NCBI RefSeq assembly: GCF_004795055.1
Contig: NZ_SSBJ01000030.1
Span: forward strand, 1 to 64,000
Direction of reading: 5' to 3'
Length of the DNA stretch: 64,000 nucleotides
Source: Streptomyces sp. A1136
GTDB lineage: Bacteria; Actinomycetota; Actinomycetes; Streptomycetales; Streptomycetaceae
Under the pieces are notes generated by a model, which saw only the letters and a program-made list of their open reading frames with translations, was not told where the DNA came from and made no database searches. This document shows positions 17,800-26,050 of the stretch, one piece after another (positions within the stretch are counted from its first letter, which is position 1; every line of letters begins with the position of its first letter). The position numbers and the translations under genes were made by a program.

Positions 17800-18503
17800 T
17801 CAGCGCCCGCCTGACATCGCGGGCGGATGCCCTGTTCGACATGTGACGCACTGCTGTCACCGACGGACCGGTCCGCACCCTCGTGGATCTGGTGCTCGCG
17901 CCGGAACACCGGTGCGGGCACGGCGCCTTGTACTCCGGGGTACTCCGGGATCAATCAGGCCGGATCGACGTCGACCGCCTTCGTCGCGCTCTGGCGGGCG
18001 CGCCGCTGCCCGGGCTAGCGACGGCCGCTCGGTGCTGGCCGTGGACGTCTCCGCGTGGCTGCGGCCGGACGCGGACACCAGCTCAGACCGGTCCTTCTGT
18101 CACACCTTCGGCCGTTTGGGCAAACACCAGATGGTCCCTGGCCGGCCCTACTCGATCGTCGCCGCTCTTGGGCCGGCCGGAACTCATGGACGGCCCTGCT
18201 GGACGCGATCCGGCTGGAGCCCGGCGCCGACGTGGCCGCAGTCACCACCGATCAGATCCGCGACGTCGTCGAACGTCTCATTCACGCCGCCCAGTGGCGG
18301 GAGAGTGACCCGGGTCTCCTGGTCGTACTCGACGCCGGATACGACGCACCCCGCATCCCCCATCTCCTCGCCGACCTGCCCGTCGAGGTGCTGGGGCGGC
18401 TCCGTTCGGACGGGGTGACGCGCAAGCCTGTTCCGTTCTGGTGCCGTGGATCTGCCCCCCCCCGCATGGCGGGCGCCCACCCAAGCACGGCGGCGAGTTC
18501 GTA
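17800..18503 (+). pseudogene. Broken streptomycete DDE transposase (NF041680-like)
   Basis: Successive frames give LTSRADALFD, LVDLVLAPEHRCGHGALYSG, RIDVDRLRRALAGAPLPG, SWTALLDAIRLEPGADVAA, QIRDVVERLIHAAQWRESDP, LLVVLDAGYDAPRIPHLLAD and GGRPPKHGGEFV. These are consecutive parts of a well-known Streptomyces transposase. At least four frameshifts interrupt it, and it ends abruptly at 18503 where a fragment of an HTH gene begins. Confidence 0.75.
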
Positions 18504-18718
18504 CGAAGGACAGGACGTGCGCGGTTTCGGCGGCGTCCGGCCGCACTACCCGTGACAGCGCGCGCAGCACCTGCTCCGAGGTGCGCACCCGGCCCTGCTC
18601 CAGCCACGTGTACCAGGAGACGCTGATGCCGGCGAGTTGTGCCACCTCGGCTCGCCGCAGCCCGGGCGTCCGGCGGCCCGGGGCCTGCGGCAGGCCCATG
18701 TCCCCCGGCGTGAGCCGT
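18501..18718. repeat. Direct repeat copy 1 (218 bp), matching 19435-19652
   Basis: This 218-bp stretch is nearly identical to 19435-19652, in the same orientation. Both begin GTACGAAGGACAGGACGTGC. Both encode, on the minus strand, the HTH part of an XRE/MmyB-type regulator. The distance between the copies is 934 bp. Copy 2 is inside the intact gene, so copy 1 is a fragment of a duplicate or paralogue. Confidence 0.85.
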
Positions 18719-18780
18719 AGGTCCGGGAACGGAGCCACCCGCGCGAGCAACGCCCCAACCTGGGAGGCACCTGATTTCCG
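18504..18780 (-). pseudogene. Truncated XRE/MmyB-type HTH regulator
   Basis: The minus strand reads LTPGDMGLPQAPGRRTPGLR, RAEVAQLAGISVSWYTWLEQ and GRVRTSEQVLRALSRVVRPD, then AAETAHVLSFVRT, where it is cut by the transposase remnant. The C-terminal ligand-binding domain is gone. Except for the divergent N-terminal VGALLARVAPFPDLR, it duplicates the intact regulator at 18890-19726. Confidence 0.8.
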
Positions 18781-18783
18781 TGG

Positions 18784-18890
18784 GTGAACCGTATGCCCAC
18801 GTTCGCTCTGCTCCTCGTCCTGCTGCTGGTACTGGTCGCCGCACTGATCGTCGCCGCGCTCGGCTACGCCGTCTACCGGTGCCCGGTACC
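18784..18890 (+). pseudogene. Possible N-terminal piece of a small membrane protein
   Basis: From GTG 18784 or ATG 18793 the frame reads MPTFALLLVLLLVLVAALIV, one membrane segment, then YAVYRCPVPN. It then runs into the antisense of the regulator gene. It may be the truncated start of a small membrane protein; support is limited to hydrophobicity. Confidence 0.3.
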
Positions 18891-19726
18891 TAATCACCCG
18901 ACCGTAGGCGTTCCAGGGCGTCCTCGGAGTCCCTGTCGTCGGGCAGGTAGGCCAGGAAGTGGTGGCCCGGTTCGTCCACGGCGGCCAACTTCACGTACCT
19001 AAGGCGCAGTTCGCCCACGGCCGGGTGCCGGAAGCGACGGACCGAGGGCTGGAACCCGGCTGTCTCCCGGCGCTCGTACCAGCGGGCCGCGTCACCGTCC
19101 GACAGCAGCTCGTCGGTGAGTTCGGCGAACCGCGGATCGTCAGGCCGGCGAGCGGCACGTGACCGGAACTGGCCGAGCAGGGCACGGGCCTCGTGTTCCC
19201 AGTCGGCGAGCAGGGTGCGCGCCGGCGGCCAGCGGAACACCAGCCAGAGGAGGTTGCGCTGCTTGGGGTGCAGCCGCGCCGGGTCGGTCAGTAGCGCGGC
19301 GTACCCGGCGTTCCACGCCAGCAGATCCCAGTGGGGGTCGAGGACCACGGCCGGGTGCGGTGTCATGGCCTGCACCAGGCTGAGCAGGTTCGGTGATACC
19401 CAGGTGGGGGCGTCGGCGGGTGGCCCGCCATCTTGTACGAAGGACAGGACGTGCGCGGTTTCGGCGGCGTCCAGCCGCAGCGCCCGCGACAGCGCGCGCA
19501 GCACCTGCTCCGAGGTGCGCACCCGGCCCTGCTCCAACCACGTGTACCAGGAGACGCTGATGCCGGCGAGTTGTGCCACCTCGGCTCGCCGCAGCCCGGG
19601 CGTCCGGCGGCCCGGGGCCTGCGGCAGGCCCACGTCCCCCGGCGTGAGCCGTTCGCGGCGGGACCGCAGGAAAGCCCCAAGCTCGCGGCGGGAGGACCCG
19701 GCCGGGGGCGTGGGTACGGCGCTCAC
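18890..19726 (-). CDS. XRE-family regulator with MmyB-like ligand-binding domain
   Basis: 278 residues. The N-terminal HTH reads LTPGDVGLPQAPGRRTPGLR and AEVAQLAGISVSWYTWLEQG. The C-terminal MmyB-like part has PHPAVVLDPHWDLLAWNAGY, LLWLVFRWPPARTLLADWEH and PGHHFLAYLPDDRDSEDALE. These proteins usually regulate an adjacent oxidoreductase or pump. GTG 19726 (VSAVPTPP) fits family length; the frame is open to 19903. Divergent neighbour is the MFS pump at 20064, its likely target. Confidence 0.85.
   Translation of the reverse strand: MSAVPTPPAGSSRRELGAFLRSRRERLTPGDVGLPQAPGRRTPGLRRAEVAQLAGISVSWYTWLEQGRVRTSEQVLRALSRALRLDAAETAHVLSFVQDGGPPADAPTWVSPNLLSLVQAMTPHPAVVLDPHWDLLAWNAGYAALLTDPARLHPKQRNLLWLVFRWPPARTLLADWEHEARALLGQFRSRAARRPDDPRFAELTDELLSDGDAARWYERRETAGFQPSVRRFRHPAVGELRLRYVKLAAVDEPGHHFLAYLPDDRDSEDALERLRSGD
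19435..19652. repeat. Direct repeat copy 2 (218 bp), inside the HTH gene
   Basis: Partner of 18501-18718. It encodes the HTH domain of the intact regulator. The similarity stops at the codon for Arg in PGVSR on the plus-strand reading, at about 19652. Confidence 0.85.
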
Positions 19727-20063
19727 CGGCGGGCGCGCCGGCCACCGCAGCGGCGGCCGGCCCCGACCTGCGGGGAACCGCGGTCCACGGGGGGCGGGGT
19801 GCAGGGGTCCGGGGGCGATAGCCGGACGCGCGTCATCGTGCCCCTCCTTGAGACAGTGGGCGTCCGCCCGAACGCGGGCGCCCTCTCCTGATGCTGCCGT
19901 CACCAGGCGCGATACCGGACCGGCAGGCTGTGCCCGATGGTAATAGCCAACGGTCTTCGCCCCGCAGGTCCCGCTGTTGAACTGGTGAGGGACCGTGTCC
20001 GCCCGGGACCGGTCCCCATGTCACTCGTCCTCGTCGGACCCTCTCGGAAGGGGCTTCCACCTC

Positions 20064-21233
20064 GTGGTCACCACCGTGCCGGCACCCGCGGCGACCTTGC
20101 CGGCGTCCTCCCTGCGGCTGTTGGGCACCGCCGGATTCGTCAGCAACTTCGACCGCTTTTGCGTCGCACCCATGCTGGTGCTCATCGGCCGGCAACTCGG
20201 AACCCCGCTTCCCACCGTGGCGTGGGCGGCGAGCGGCTACTACCTCGCCTACGGGCTGATGCAGCCGGTGTGGGGGGTGGCCAGCGACCACTGGGGCCGC
20301 GTGAGGGTGATGCGGGTGTCGCTGACCGGCGCGGCGCTCGCCGCAGTAGCCTCGGCCCTCGCTCCCGACACTCCCGTGCTGGTCGTGGCCCGCGCCCTGG
20401 CCGGCGCGTTCTTCGCCGCCTCCATCGCCACCTCGCTGACGTACGTGGGCGACACGGTACCCGCCGCGACACGGCAGCGCTCCCTCAGCGCGCTGATGAC
20501 CGCGTTCGCGCTGGGCACCGCCATGGCCACGGTGGTCGCCGGAGCGCTGGCGCACTGGTTCACGTGGCGGCTGGTATTCGCGCTGCCTGGCGTCCCCGCC
20601 GCCTGCCTGGTGGTGGCCCTGCGCCGACTGCCCGAGCCCGAACGGGCCCGCTCCGGCCGCCTGATGGCGCCGTTCCGCGTGGTCCTGTCGGCACGGTGGC
20701 AGTGGTACGTCATGGTGGTGGCGCTGCTGGAGGGGGCCGTGCTGCTGGGATTTCTGACCTACCTGGCCCCGGCGCTGGAGGCGCACGGAGCTCCTGTCAC
20801 CCTGGCCGGCGCGGTCGCGGCCCTGTACGGGGTCGGTTCCATGGCGGCGGCGCAGGTGGTCAGGCGGCTCGTCGGACGGTGGTCCCCGACAGGCCTGATC
20901 GTGGCCGGCGGGGTGCAGATGGCACTGGCGTACCTGTTCGCCGGCTGCAGCCGGTCCACCGGGGTGCTCGTCGTGGTCGCCCTGCTCCTGGGGGGCGGCT
21001 GGTCCTTCATGCACTCCACGGTCCAGTTGTGGGCGACGGACCTGTGCCCGGCGGCCCGCGCGACGGGAGTGGCCCTGTTCGGCGTCGCGCTTTACGTGGG
21101 CAGCGCGGCAGCCACCGCGCTGGCGGCCTCCACCGCTCAGGCGCACGACTACCGTTCCCTGTTCTGGTCGGCGGCGTTCTTGACAGTGCCCGTGACGGTG
21201 GTCGCGGCTGTGGGCCGGGCACGCTGTCCTTGA
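20064..21233 (+). CDS. MFS transporter (drug-efflux type)
   Basis: About 389 residues with 12 predicted membrane segments. The MFS motif A is WGVASDHWGRVRVMR between segments 2 and 3, and segment 4-5 has ARALAGAFFAASIATSLTYVGD. GGAAGGGG lies ahead of the GTG at 20064; a GTG/TTG at 19995 would add 23 non-membrane residues. It exports an unknown compound, probably using the proton gradient. The divergent XRE/MmyB gene is the likely regulator. Confidence 0.87.
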   Translation: MVTTVPAPAATLPASSLRLLGTAGFVSNFDRFCVAPMLVLIGRQLGTPLPTVAWAASGYYLAYGLMQPVWGVASDHWGRVRVMRVSLTGAALAAVASALAPDTPVLVVARALAGAFFAASIATSLTYVGDTVPAATRQRSLSALMTAFALGTAMATVVAGALAHWFTWRLVFALPGVPAACLVVALRRLPEPERARSGRLMAPFRVVLSARWQWYVMVVALLEGAVLLGFLTYLAPALEAHGAPVTLAGAVAALYGVGSMAAAQVVRRLVGRWSPTGLIVAGGVQMALAYLFAGCSRSTGVLVVVALLLGGGWSFMHSTVQLWATDLCPAARATGVALFGVALYVGSAAATALAASTAQAHDYRSLFWSAAFLTVPVTVVAAVGRARCP

Positions 21234-21299
21234 GGGACGGCTCGGGCGGTGGCGGGGAATGGACCGGCAGCCGCGCTGCGGCGGGAGGGCTGGGAGGCG

Positions 21300-21455
21300 G
21301 CTGAGGACTTTGACCACGCGGCCGTTCGGGTCGCGGACGAAGAAGTGGCGCACGCCCCACTCGCCGTCGCTCAGCGGGTGGACGATCTCGGCGCCGCGAT
21401 CTGTCATCGCCGCACACACGGCGTCCTCGACTTCGACGCTCAGGTCTGGGATGAC
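21300..21455 (-). pseudogene. C-terminal fragment of a VOC (glyoxalase/bleomycin-resistance) protein
   Basis: The minus strand reads VIPDLSVEVEDAVCAAMTDR, GAEIVHPLSDGEWGVRHFFV and RDPNGRVVKVLSR, the closing half of a VOC-fold domain with the usual DPNG turn. The N-terminal half is absent and no stop follows in frame. Confidence 0.72.
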
Positions 21456-21464
21456 CGGTGTCCG

Positions 21465-21735
21465 ACCTCGCCGACCTCCTCGGTGAGCTTGAGCAGCCCG
21501 GCGCGCGCCCTGCTCGTCGCTGCCGGTTCGACCGGACGGGGCTGGTGGCCTGGCTGCCGGCCCACGAGTCGACGTACCCGTTGCTTGCCGGCGGCCTCGC
21601 TGACGCCGGACGGTAGGGGGGCGCCGCGCGCCGGTTCCGGCTCGATGACCCACATCTGGTCCTCGCCGATGTCGCGTCGGGGGAGGACCAGTTGTCGGAC
21701 TGGTCCGCCGACGCCGACGCCGACTCCACCTGGCC
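21465..21735 (+). pseudogene. Remnant of an unrecognised protein with an internal stop
   Basis: One frame reads LADLLGELEQPGARPARRCR, TGLVAWLPAHESTYPLLAG, a TAG near 21615, then RRFRLDDPHLVLADVASGED and SDWSADADADSTWP. The composition is protein-like, but I do not recognise a family. Confidence 0.3.
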
Positions 21736-21751
21736 GACGGTCCGGCCGTGA

Positions 21752-22040
21752 CGCCGGCTATCAGCGTCTGGGCGCCCAGACCAACGGCCGTGTCGTCACG
21801 CCCTCGCACCGCGAGTTCAAGAAGAACCCACCGGACTGGTACGAGGAGATCTACGAACGCCAGCGCAAGGCACACTCCTCACGCCGCATGCGCGTCGAGC
21901 GCGGCATCGCACACCTCAAGAACTGGCGAGCACTCGCCCGTCACCTCGGCCGCCGCGAACACATGAGCGACACCCTCCAAGCCGTGGCCGCACTGCTCTC
22001 ACACCAGCAGACCCTCACCCGCGGGGCGATTCCACGGGGA
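21752..22040 (+). pseudogene. C-terminal fragment of an IS5/HARBI1-like transposase
   Basis: DAGYQRLGAQTNGRVVTPSH, KNPPDWYEEIYERQRKAHSS and RMRVERGIAHLKNWRALARH form the end of a DDE_4-type transposase with the final E in VERGIAHLK. The N-terminal part is missing. It lies directly upstream of the TetR gene. Confidence 0.8.
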
Positions 22041-22091
22041 TGGATGGCAGACGCAGACGCAGACGCAATTGCTTCGCGTTAAGCTGGGTGC

Positions 22092-22667
22092 ATGAGTGCC
22101 CGACCCACCTCGCGCCCCGGCGGGCGCAGTGCCCGCGTCCAGCAGTCCGTGCACCAGGCCGTGCGTGATCTGGAGGCCGAGGTGGGCCGGGACGCGCTCA
22201 CCGTGCCACTGATCGCGGCCCGCGCGGGAGTGACGCCGTCCACCGTCTACCGGCGCTGGGGGGACCTGCGGGAGCTGCTGTCGGACGTGGCCGTCGAGCG
22301 GTTGCGCCCCGACGCCCCGCCGGTCGACCACGGTGACCTCCGGGCGGACTTGGCGGCGTGGGCGGTGCAGTTCGCGGAGGAGATGTCCTCCACTGTGGGC
22401 CGCACCTACGTCCGCGACGCCCTGCTGGGGGACCCAGAGCAGGGCAATGCGCTGCGCTGCTCCGACTACGCAGCCGAGCAGCTGAAGGTCATCGGGGTGC
22501 GCGCGGCCGGGCGCGGGGAGGCCGTGCCTGACGTGGAGACCCTGCTGGACGCCGTCGTCGCCCCCCTCCTGTACCGCATCCTCTTCCGCCCCTCGGACCT
22601 GTCGTCGGCCTACACCGACCGTCTCGTGGCGACGGTGCTCGGCCCAAGGCCGGCCTCGGGCGGCTAA
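22092..22667 (+). CDS. TetR/AcrR-family regulator
   Basis: 191 residues. The N-terminal HTH is GRDALTVPLIAARAGVTPST then VYRRWGDLRELLSDV. The C-terminal part (LRADLAAWAVQFAEEMSS, VAPLLYRILFRPSDLS) fits the TetR_C type. ATG 22092. Upstream is a short GCAGAC tandem (about 22048-22068) left from the IS fragment. The next gene, an MBL-fold hydrolase, starts 128 bases later after a remarkable palindrome, so the regulator probably controls the downstream genes through it. Confidence 0.88.
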   Translation: MSARPTSRPGGRSARVQQSVHQAVRDLEAEVGRDALTVPLIAARAGVTPSTVYRRWGDLRELLSDVAVERLRPDAPPVDHGDLRADLAAWAVQFAEEMSSTVGRTYVRDALLGDPEQGNALRCSDYAAEQLKVIGVRAAGRGEAVPDVETLLDAVVAPLLYRILFRPSDLSSAYTDRLVATVLGPRPASGG

Positions 22668-22704
22668 AAGCTAAATGTTTGCTTTTCGGGGGGCGTGAGG
22701 TCTA

Positions 22705-22759
22705 CTCTCACCTACGGCGGTAAACGCAAAAGATTTGCGTTTACCGCCGTAGGTGAGAG
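22705..22759. promoter_or_regulatory. Perfect 26-bp inverted repeat with 3-base spacer
   Basis: 22705-22730 (CTCTCACCTACGGCGGTAAA then CGCAAA) pairs exactly with 22734-22759 around AGA. It lies 37 bases after the TetR stop and 36 bases before the MBL start. It could be the TetR operator, an attenuator/terminator hairpin, or a palindromic duplication of a promoter. A smaller inverted repeat, AAAAGC with GCTTTT, lies at 22666-22686. Confidence 0.85.
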
Positions 22760-22795
22760 GTGTTCCCCTGCCCGCCCATCAGAAAGGACCCGCCG

Positions 22796-23728
22796 GTGGT
22801 CACCACCACGTCCCGTCCTGCCGCCTTCCGCACCAGCACGGGTTGGAACCTCGGCGATCTCGTCGTGCGACGCGTCGACGAGGTCGAACTGCCCCGCCAG
22901 ACCGGGCCCTGGCTGCTACCGGACGCGACCAGGGAGGTCCTGGACGAGGCGCCGTGGCTGCGCCCCGACTTCGCCGACGCCGACGTGCCGCGGCTGGCGA
23001 GCCACAGCTTCGCCGTGGAGGCCGGCGGGCTGCGGATCGTCGTCGACACCGGCATCGGCAACGACAAGCCGCGGGCCAACCCCGCCTGGAACGGCCTTCG
23101 CACCGACTTCCCGCAGCGCCTTGCGGCAACCGGCTTCCCGCCCGAGTCCGTGGACCTGGTGATCACCACGCACCTGCACACCGATCACGTCGGCTGGAAC
23201 ACCCGCCTCACCGGCGGGGACTGGGTCCCCACCTTCCCCAACGCCCGCTACCTCGCGAGCCGCACCGAGTGGGACCACTGGGCCACCGCCGAACTGGACG
23301 AGCCCCGACGCCAGATGTTCCGCGACTCCGTCACCCCCGTCCGCGACGCCGGACAGTACGACCTCGTGGACGTCCCCGCGCGAGGGCGCGAGGTGGCCCC
23401 CGGCGTCCTCCTCCTCCCCGCCCCGGGCCACACCCCGGGACAAGTCGCCGTGGAACTGCGCGGCAGCGACCGCCACGCGCTGATCACCGGCGACAGCATC
23501 CACCACCCCGTCCAGCTGTCCCACCCCCACGTGAACAGCTGCGTCGACATCGACCCCGCCCAGGCCGTCCGCACCCGCGCCCGGCTCCTGGACGCCCTGA
23601 CGGACACCGACGCGCTGCTCCTGGGTACCCACTTCCCGCAGCCCACCGGTGGCACCGTCCGTCGGGAGAACGGCCGCTACCGGCTCCTCGCCGAGCCCGG
23701 CGCCCAGCTGCCCGTCAGCTCGGCCTGA
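22796..23728 (+). CDS. Metallo-beta-lactamase-fold hydrolase (lactonase-like)
   Basis: 310 residues with the zinc motif THLHTDHVGWN (HxHxDH), a later His in APGHTPGQ, Asp in ITGDSIHHP and a final His in LLGTHFP. This set is typical of AHL-lactonase/MBL-fold hydrolases. GTG 22796 has AAAGGA 8 bases ahead; an upstream GTG at 22760 overlaps the palindrome. It precedes a DUF4089-like gene and an amidase, so the three may degrade or modify a cyclic amide or lactone. No signal peptide is visible. Confidence 0.88.
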   Translation: MVTTTSRPAAFRTSTGWNLGDLVVRRVDEVELPRQTGPWLLPDATREVLDEAPWLRPDFADADVPRLASHSFAVEAGGLRIVVDTGIGNDKPRANPAWNGLRTDFPQRLAATGFPPESVDLVITTHLHTDHVGWNTRLTGGDWVPTFPNARYLASRTEWDHWATAELDEPRRQMFRDSVTPVRDAGQYDLVDVPARGREVAPGVLLLPAPGHTPGQVAVELRGSDRHALITGDSIHHPVQLSHPHVNSCVDIDPAQAVRTRARLLDALTDTDALLLGTHFPQPTGGTVRRENGRYRLLAEPGAQLPVSSA

Positions 23729-23854
23729 CCGCGCGGCCCGCTCGCCGGACGAACCTACGCACCCGACCCGGCGCGAGCCGCCGGCCGGCGCCCCGTCGGC
23801 TCTCCGAGCGTCGGCCACGCCGCCGCTCCCTCCTCCACCGAAAGGCAGAACCCC

Positions 23855-24073
23855 ATGGCGGCTGATGAACTCACCCCACCCGAGGCCGCCCGCTGGGCCG
23901 CCCGAACCGGACTGGTCCTGCCCGCTGAGCGCCACGCGGCCGTCGCCGCGGTCGCCAACCACATCCACAGCGTCGTCAAGCTCCTGCACGAGCTGGACTT
24001 CGCGGACGTCCCGCCCGCCACCGCTTACCGCGCCGCACAGCACGAGGAAGAAAAGCGCGATGCAACCGTATGA
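23855..24073 (+). CDS. DUF4089/AtzG-like small amidase subunit
   Basis: 72 residues. The core LVLPAERHAAVAAVANHIHS, then VVKLLHELDFADVPPATAY, matches the helical AtzG/DUF4089 pattern (GatC-like). In AtzE-AtzG of triazine degradation the small subunit is needed to fold the amidase. Here it overlaps the next amidase gene by 14 bases, the same arrangement. GAAAGG precedes the ATG by 8 bases. Confidence 0.7.
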   Translation: MAADELTPPEAARWAARTGLVLPAERHAAVAAVANHIHSVVKLLHELDFADVPPATAYRAAQHEEEKRDATV

Positions 24074-25451
24074 ACTGCCCCTCGCCGCCGCCGCGGACGC
24101 GATACGCGCCCGGCGGCTGTCCCCCGTCGAACTGGTCGACTCCGTCCTCGACCACATCGAGGAGGCGGAGCCCCACCTCGGCGCCTACGTCACGGTCACG
24201 GCGGAGCAGGCGCGCCGGGCGGCCGTCGAAGCCGCACACGAAGTGGCGCAGGGCCGCCACCGGGGACCGCTGCACGGCATTCCGATGGGGCTCAAAGACC
24301 TGATCGACGTCGAGGGGATGGCCACCACGGCCGGCTCCCGGGTCCGCGCCGGCCATCGCGCGACAGCGGACAGCGTGGTCGCCGCCCGGCTGGGCGCGGC
24401 CGGTGCGATCCTGCTCGGCAAGACCCACACCCACGAATTCGCGTTCGGCCTGACCACCCCGCAGACCCGCAACGCCTGGGACCGCGGCCGGGTCGCCGGC
24501 GGGTCCAGCGGCGGTTCCGCGGTCGCCGTGGCCTCGGGCGCCGCGACCTTCGCCCTGGGCACCGACACCGGAGGGTCCATCCGGGTGCCCGCCGCGCTCA
24601 ACGGGGTCGTCGGCCTCAAGCCGACCTACGGCCTCGTCCCCCGTCACGGCGTCACCTCCCTGTCCTGGTCGCTGGACCACGTCGGCCCGATCACCCGCAC
24701 CGTCGAGGACGCCGCGCTGGTCCTGACCGCGCTGGTCGGACACGACCCGCGCGACCCCGCCTCGCTGCCCGTGTCCGCCGCGGACTACCGACCCGGTGCC
24801 GGGACGGACCTGACCGGGCTACGCATCGGCCTGCCGCGCACCTACTACTTCGACCACGTCCACCCGCGGGTGGAGACCGCCGTCCGGGACGCCGTCGCAC
24901 AACTGGAAGCCCTGGGCGCGCGGCTCGTCGAAGTCGACATCCCGATGACCCGCTACATCCAAGCCACCCAGTGGGGCCTGATGGTGCCCGAAGCCGGCGC
25001 CTACCACGAGCACAGTCTGCGCACGGTCCCCGACCGGTACCAGGAGGACGTCCGCATCCTCCTGGAGGCGAGCGAGCTGATGAGCGCCGGTGACTACCTG
25101 CGCGCCCAGCGCTCCCGCACGCTCATGCGCGCGCAGTGGGCACGGATGCTGGAGGAGGTCGACGTGATCGCCGCCCCGAGTGTCCCCATGCCCGCGGTCG
25201 AGGTTGACGAGGAAACCGTCACCTGGCCCGACGGCACCCCCGAGAGCGTCTCCGACGCCTACGTACGCCTCTGCGCCCCCGCCAACATCACCGGAGTGCC
25301 CGCCCTGACCGTTCCGGTCGGCCACGACGAGGCGGGCCTGCCCATCGGCATGCAACTGCTCGGCCGGCCCCTCGGAGAGCCCACGCTCCTGCGGGTCGGC
25401 CACGCCTACGAGCAGACGCAGCCCGCCCGGGCACTCGCCACCTCCGGCTGA
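24060..25451 (+). CDS. Amidase-signature hydrolase (AtzE/GatA-like)
   Basis: 463 residues with the Ser-cisSer-Lys triad: Lys in GIPMGLKDLIDV, the Ser-rich loop VAGGSSGGSAVAVASGA, and TDTGGSIRVPAALNGVVGLK with the nucleophile. It hydrolyses an amide; in context with a DUF4089-like partner it resembles AtzE. ATG 24060 overlaps the end of that partner gene, so the two are translationally coupled. A weak hairpin follows the stop. Confidence 0.9.
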   Translation: MQPYELPLAAAADAIRARRLSPVELVDSVLDHIEEAEPHLGAYVTVTAEQARRAAVEAAHEVAQGRHRGPLHGIPMGLKDLIDVEGMATTAGSRVRAGHRATADSVVAARLGAAGAILLGKTHTHEFAFGLTTPQTRNAWDRGRVAGGSSGGSAVAVASGAATFALGTDTGGSIRVPAALNGVVGLKPTYGLVPRHGVTSLSWSLDHVGPITRTVEDAALVLTALVGHDPRDPASLPVSAADYRPGAGTDLTGLRIGLPRTYYFDHVHPRVETAVRDAVAQLEALGARLVEVDIPMTRYIQATQWGLMVPEAGAYHEHSLRTVPDRYQEDVRILLEASELMSAGDYLRAQRSRTLMRAQWARMLEEVDVIAAPSVPMPAVEVDEETVTWPDGTPESVSDAYVRLCAPANITGVPALTVPVGHDEAGLPIGMQLLGRPLGEPTLLRVGHAYEQTQPARALATSG

Positions 25452-25714
25452 CCTTCCCGGCTACCCGGCCACCGCACGAAACCCCGCGTGGACCGGTGGC
25501 GTACGGGTCCCAACCACGGCCGAATGTCCCCGATTCGCCCCGAAACGGTCAGGGTGCATCCGGGGCGTGCCGCAGGCCTCCTCGATGCGCCAGGGCGGAG
25601 CAGGCGGAGTTTGCCTCGGCCCGGACCAGGCCGCCGTCCGCTTGTCCAGGGAAGGCGGGAAAACGGACGGAAGCGACCGCAGCCATGAGCAGCGGCACGG
25701 CAGTCACCAAGGAT

Positions 25715-26035
25715 TTGCGCGGGAGGTCTGGCCTGCCCTGTGAGAGCAGCCCGTCCGGGTGGCGCGGATGTTGACGCCTTCGATGCGGCCGTTGTGGTGG
25801 GGCAGGGCGAGGCCGGCGTTGACGGCGGCGCGGTCGAGTCCCAGGCCGTTGCAGAAGCTGTGCACGTGGGGCAGAGCGTCGCACCCGGACATGGACCACG
25901 ACCTTCCGGGCGTCGACCGGCACATCCGCCACGGTCCCGCTGCGGTATCCGTGGACCTTCCGGGTCGGCACCCGGCACACCCGGCACACCGGGCAGGGCG
26001 GGGGAACATCCGGGGTCCGGGCACGATTCACAGCT
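25715..26035 (-). pseudogene. ISL3-family transposase remnant (internal deletion)
   Basis: The minus strand has an ISL3-like N-terminal zinc-finger region, with a CPVC- and CRVP-type start and RKVHGYRSGTVADVPVDARK, then jumps to the C-terminal segment NGLGLDRAAVNAGLALPHHN and GRIEGVNIRATR. The central catalytic region is missing and frameshifts separate the pieces. Confidence 0.75.
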
Positions 26036-26050
26036 TCGGACCCTCTTGGT

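Noticed and set aside
19833..21875. 680-codon minus-strand open frame
   Set aside because: It is mostly antisense to the MFS transporter and rich in Arg/Pro/His; only the short VOC-like segment at 21300-21455 is protein-like.
22048..22068. Short GCAGAC tandem repeat
   Set aside because: Three units only, within the tail of an IS fragment; too short to call a functional repeat.
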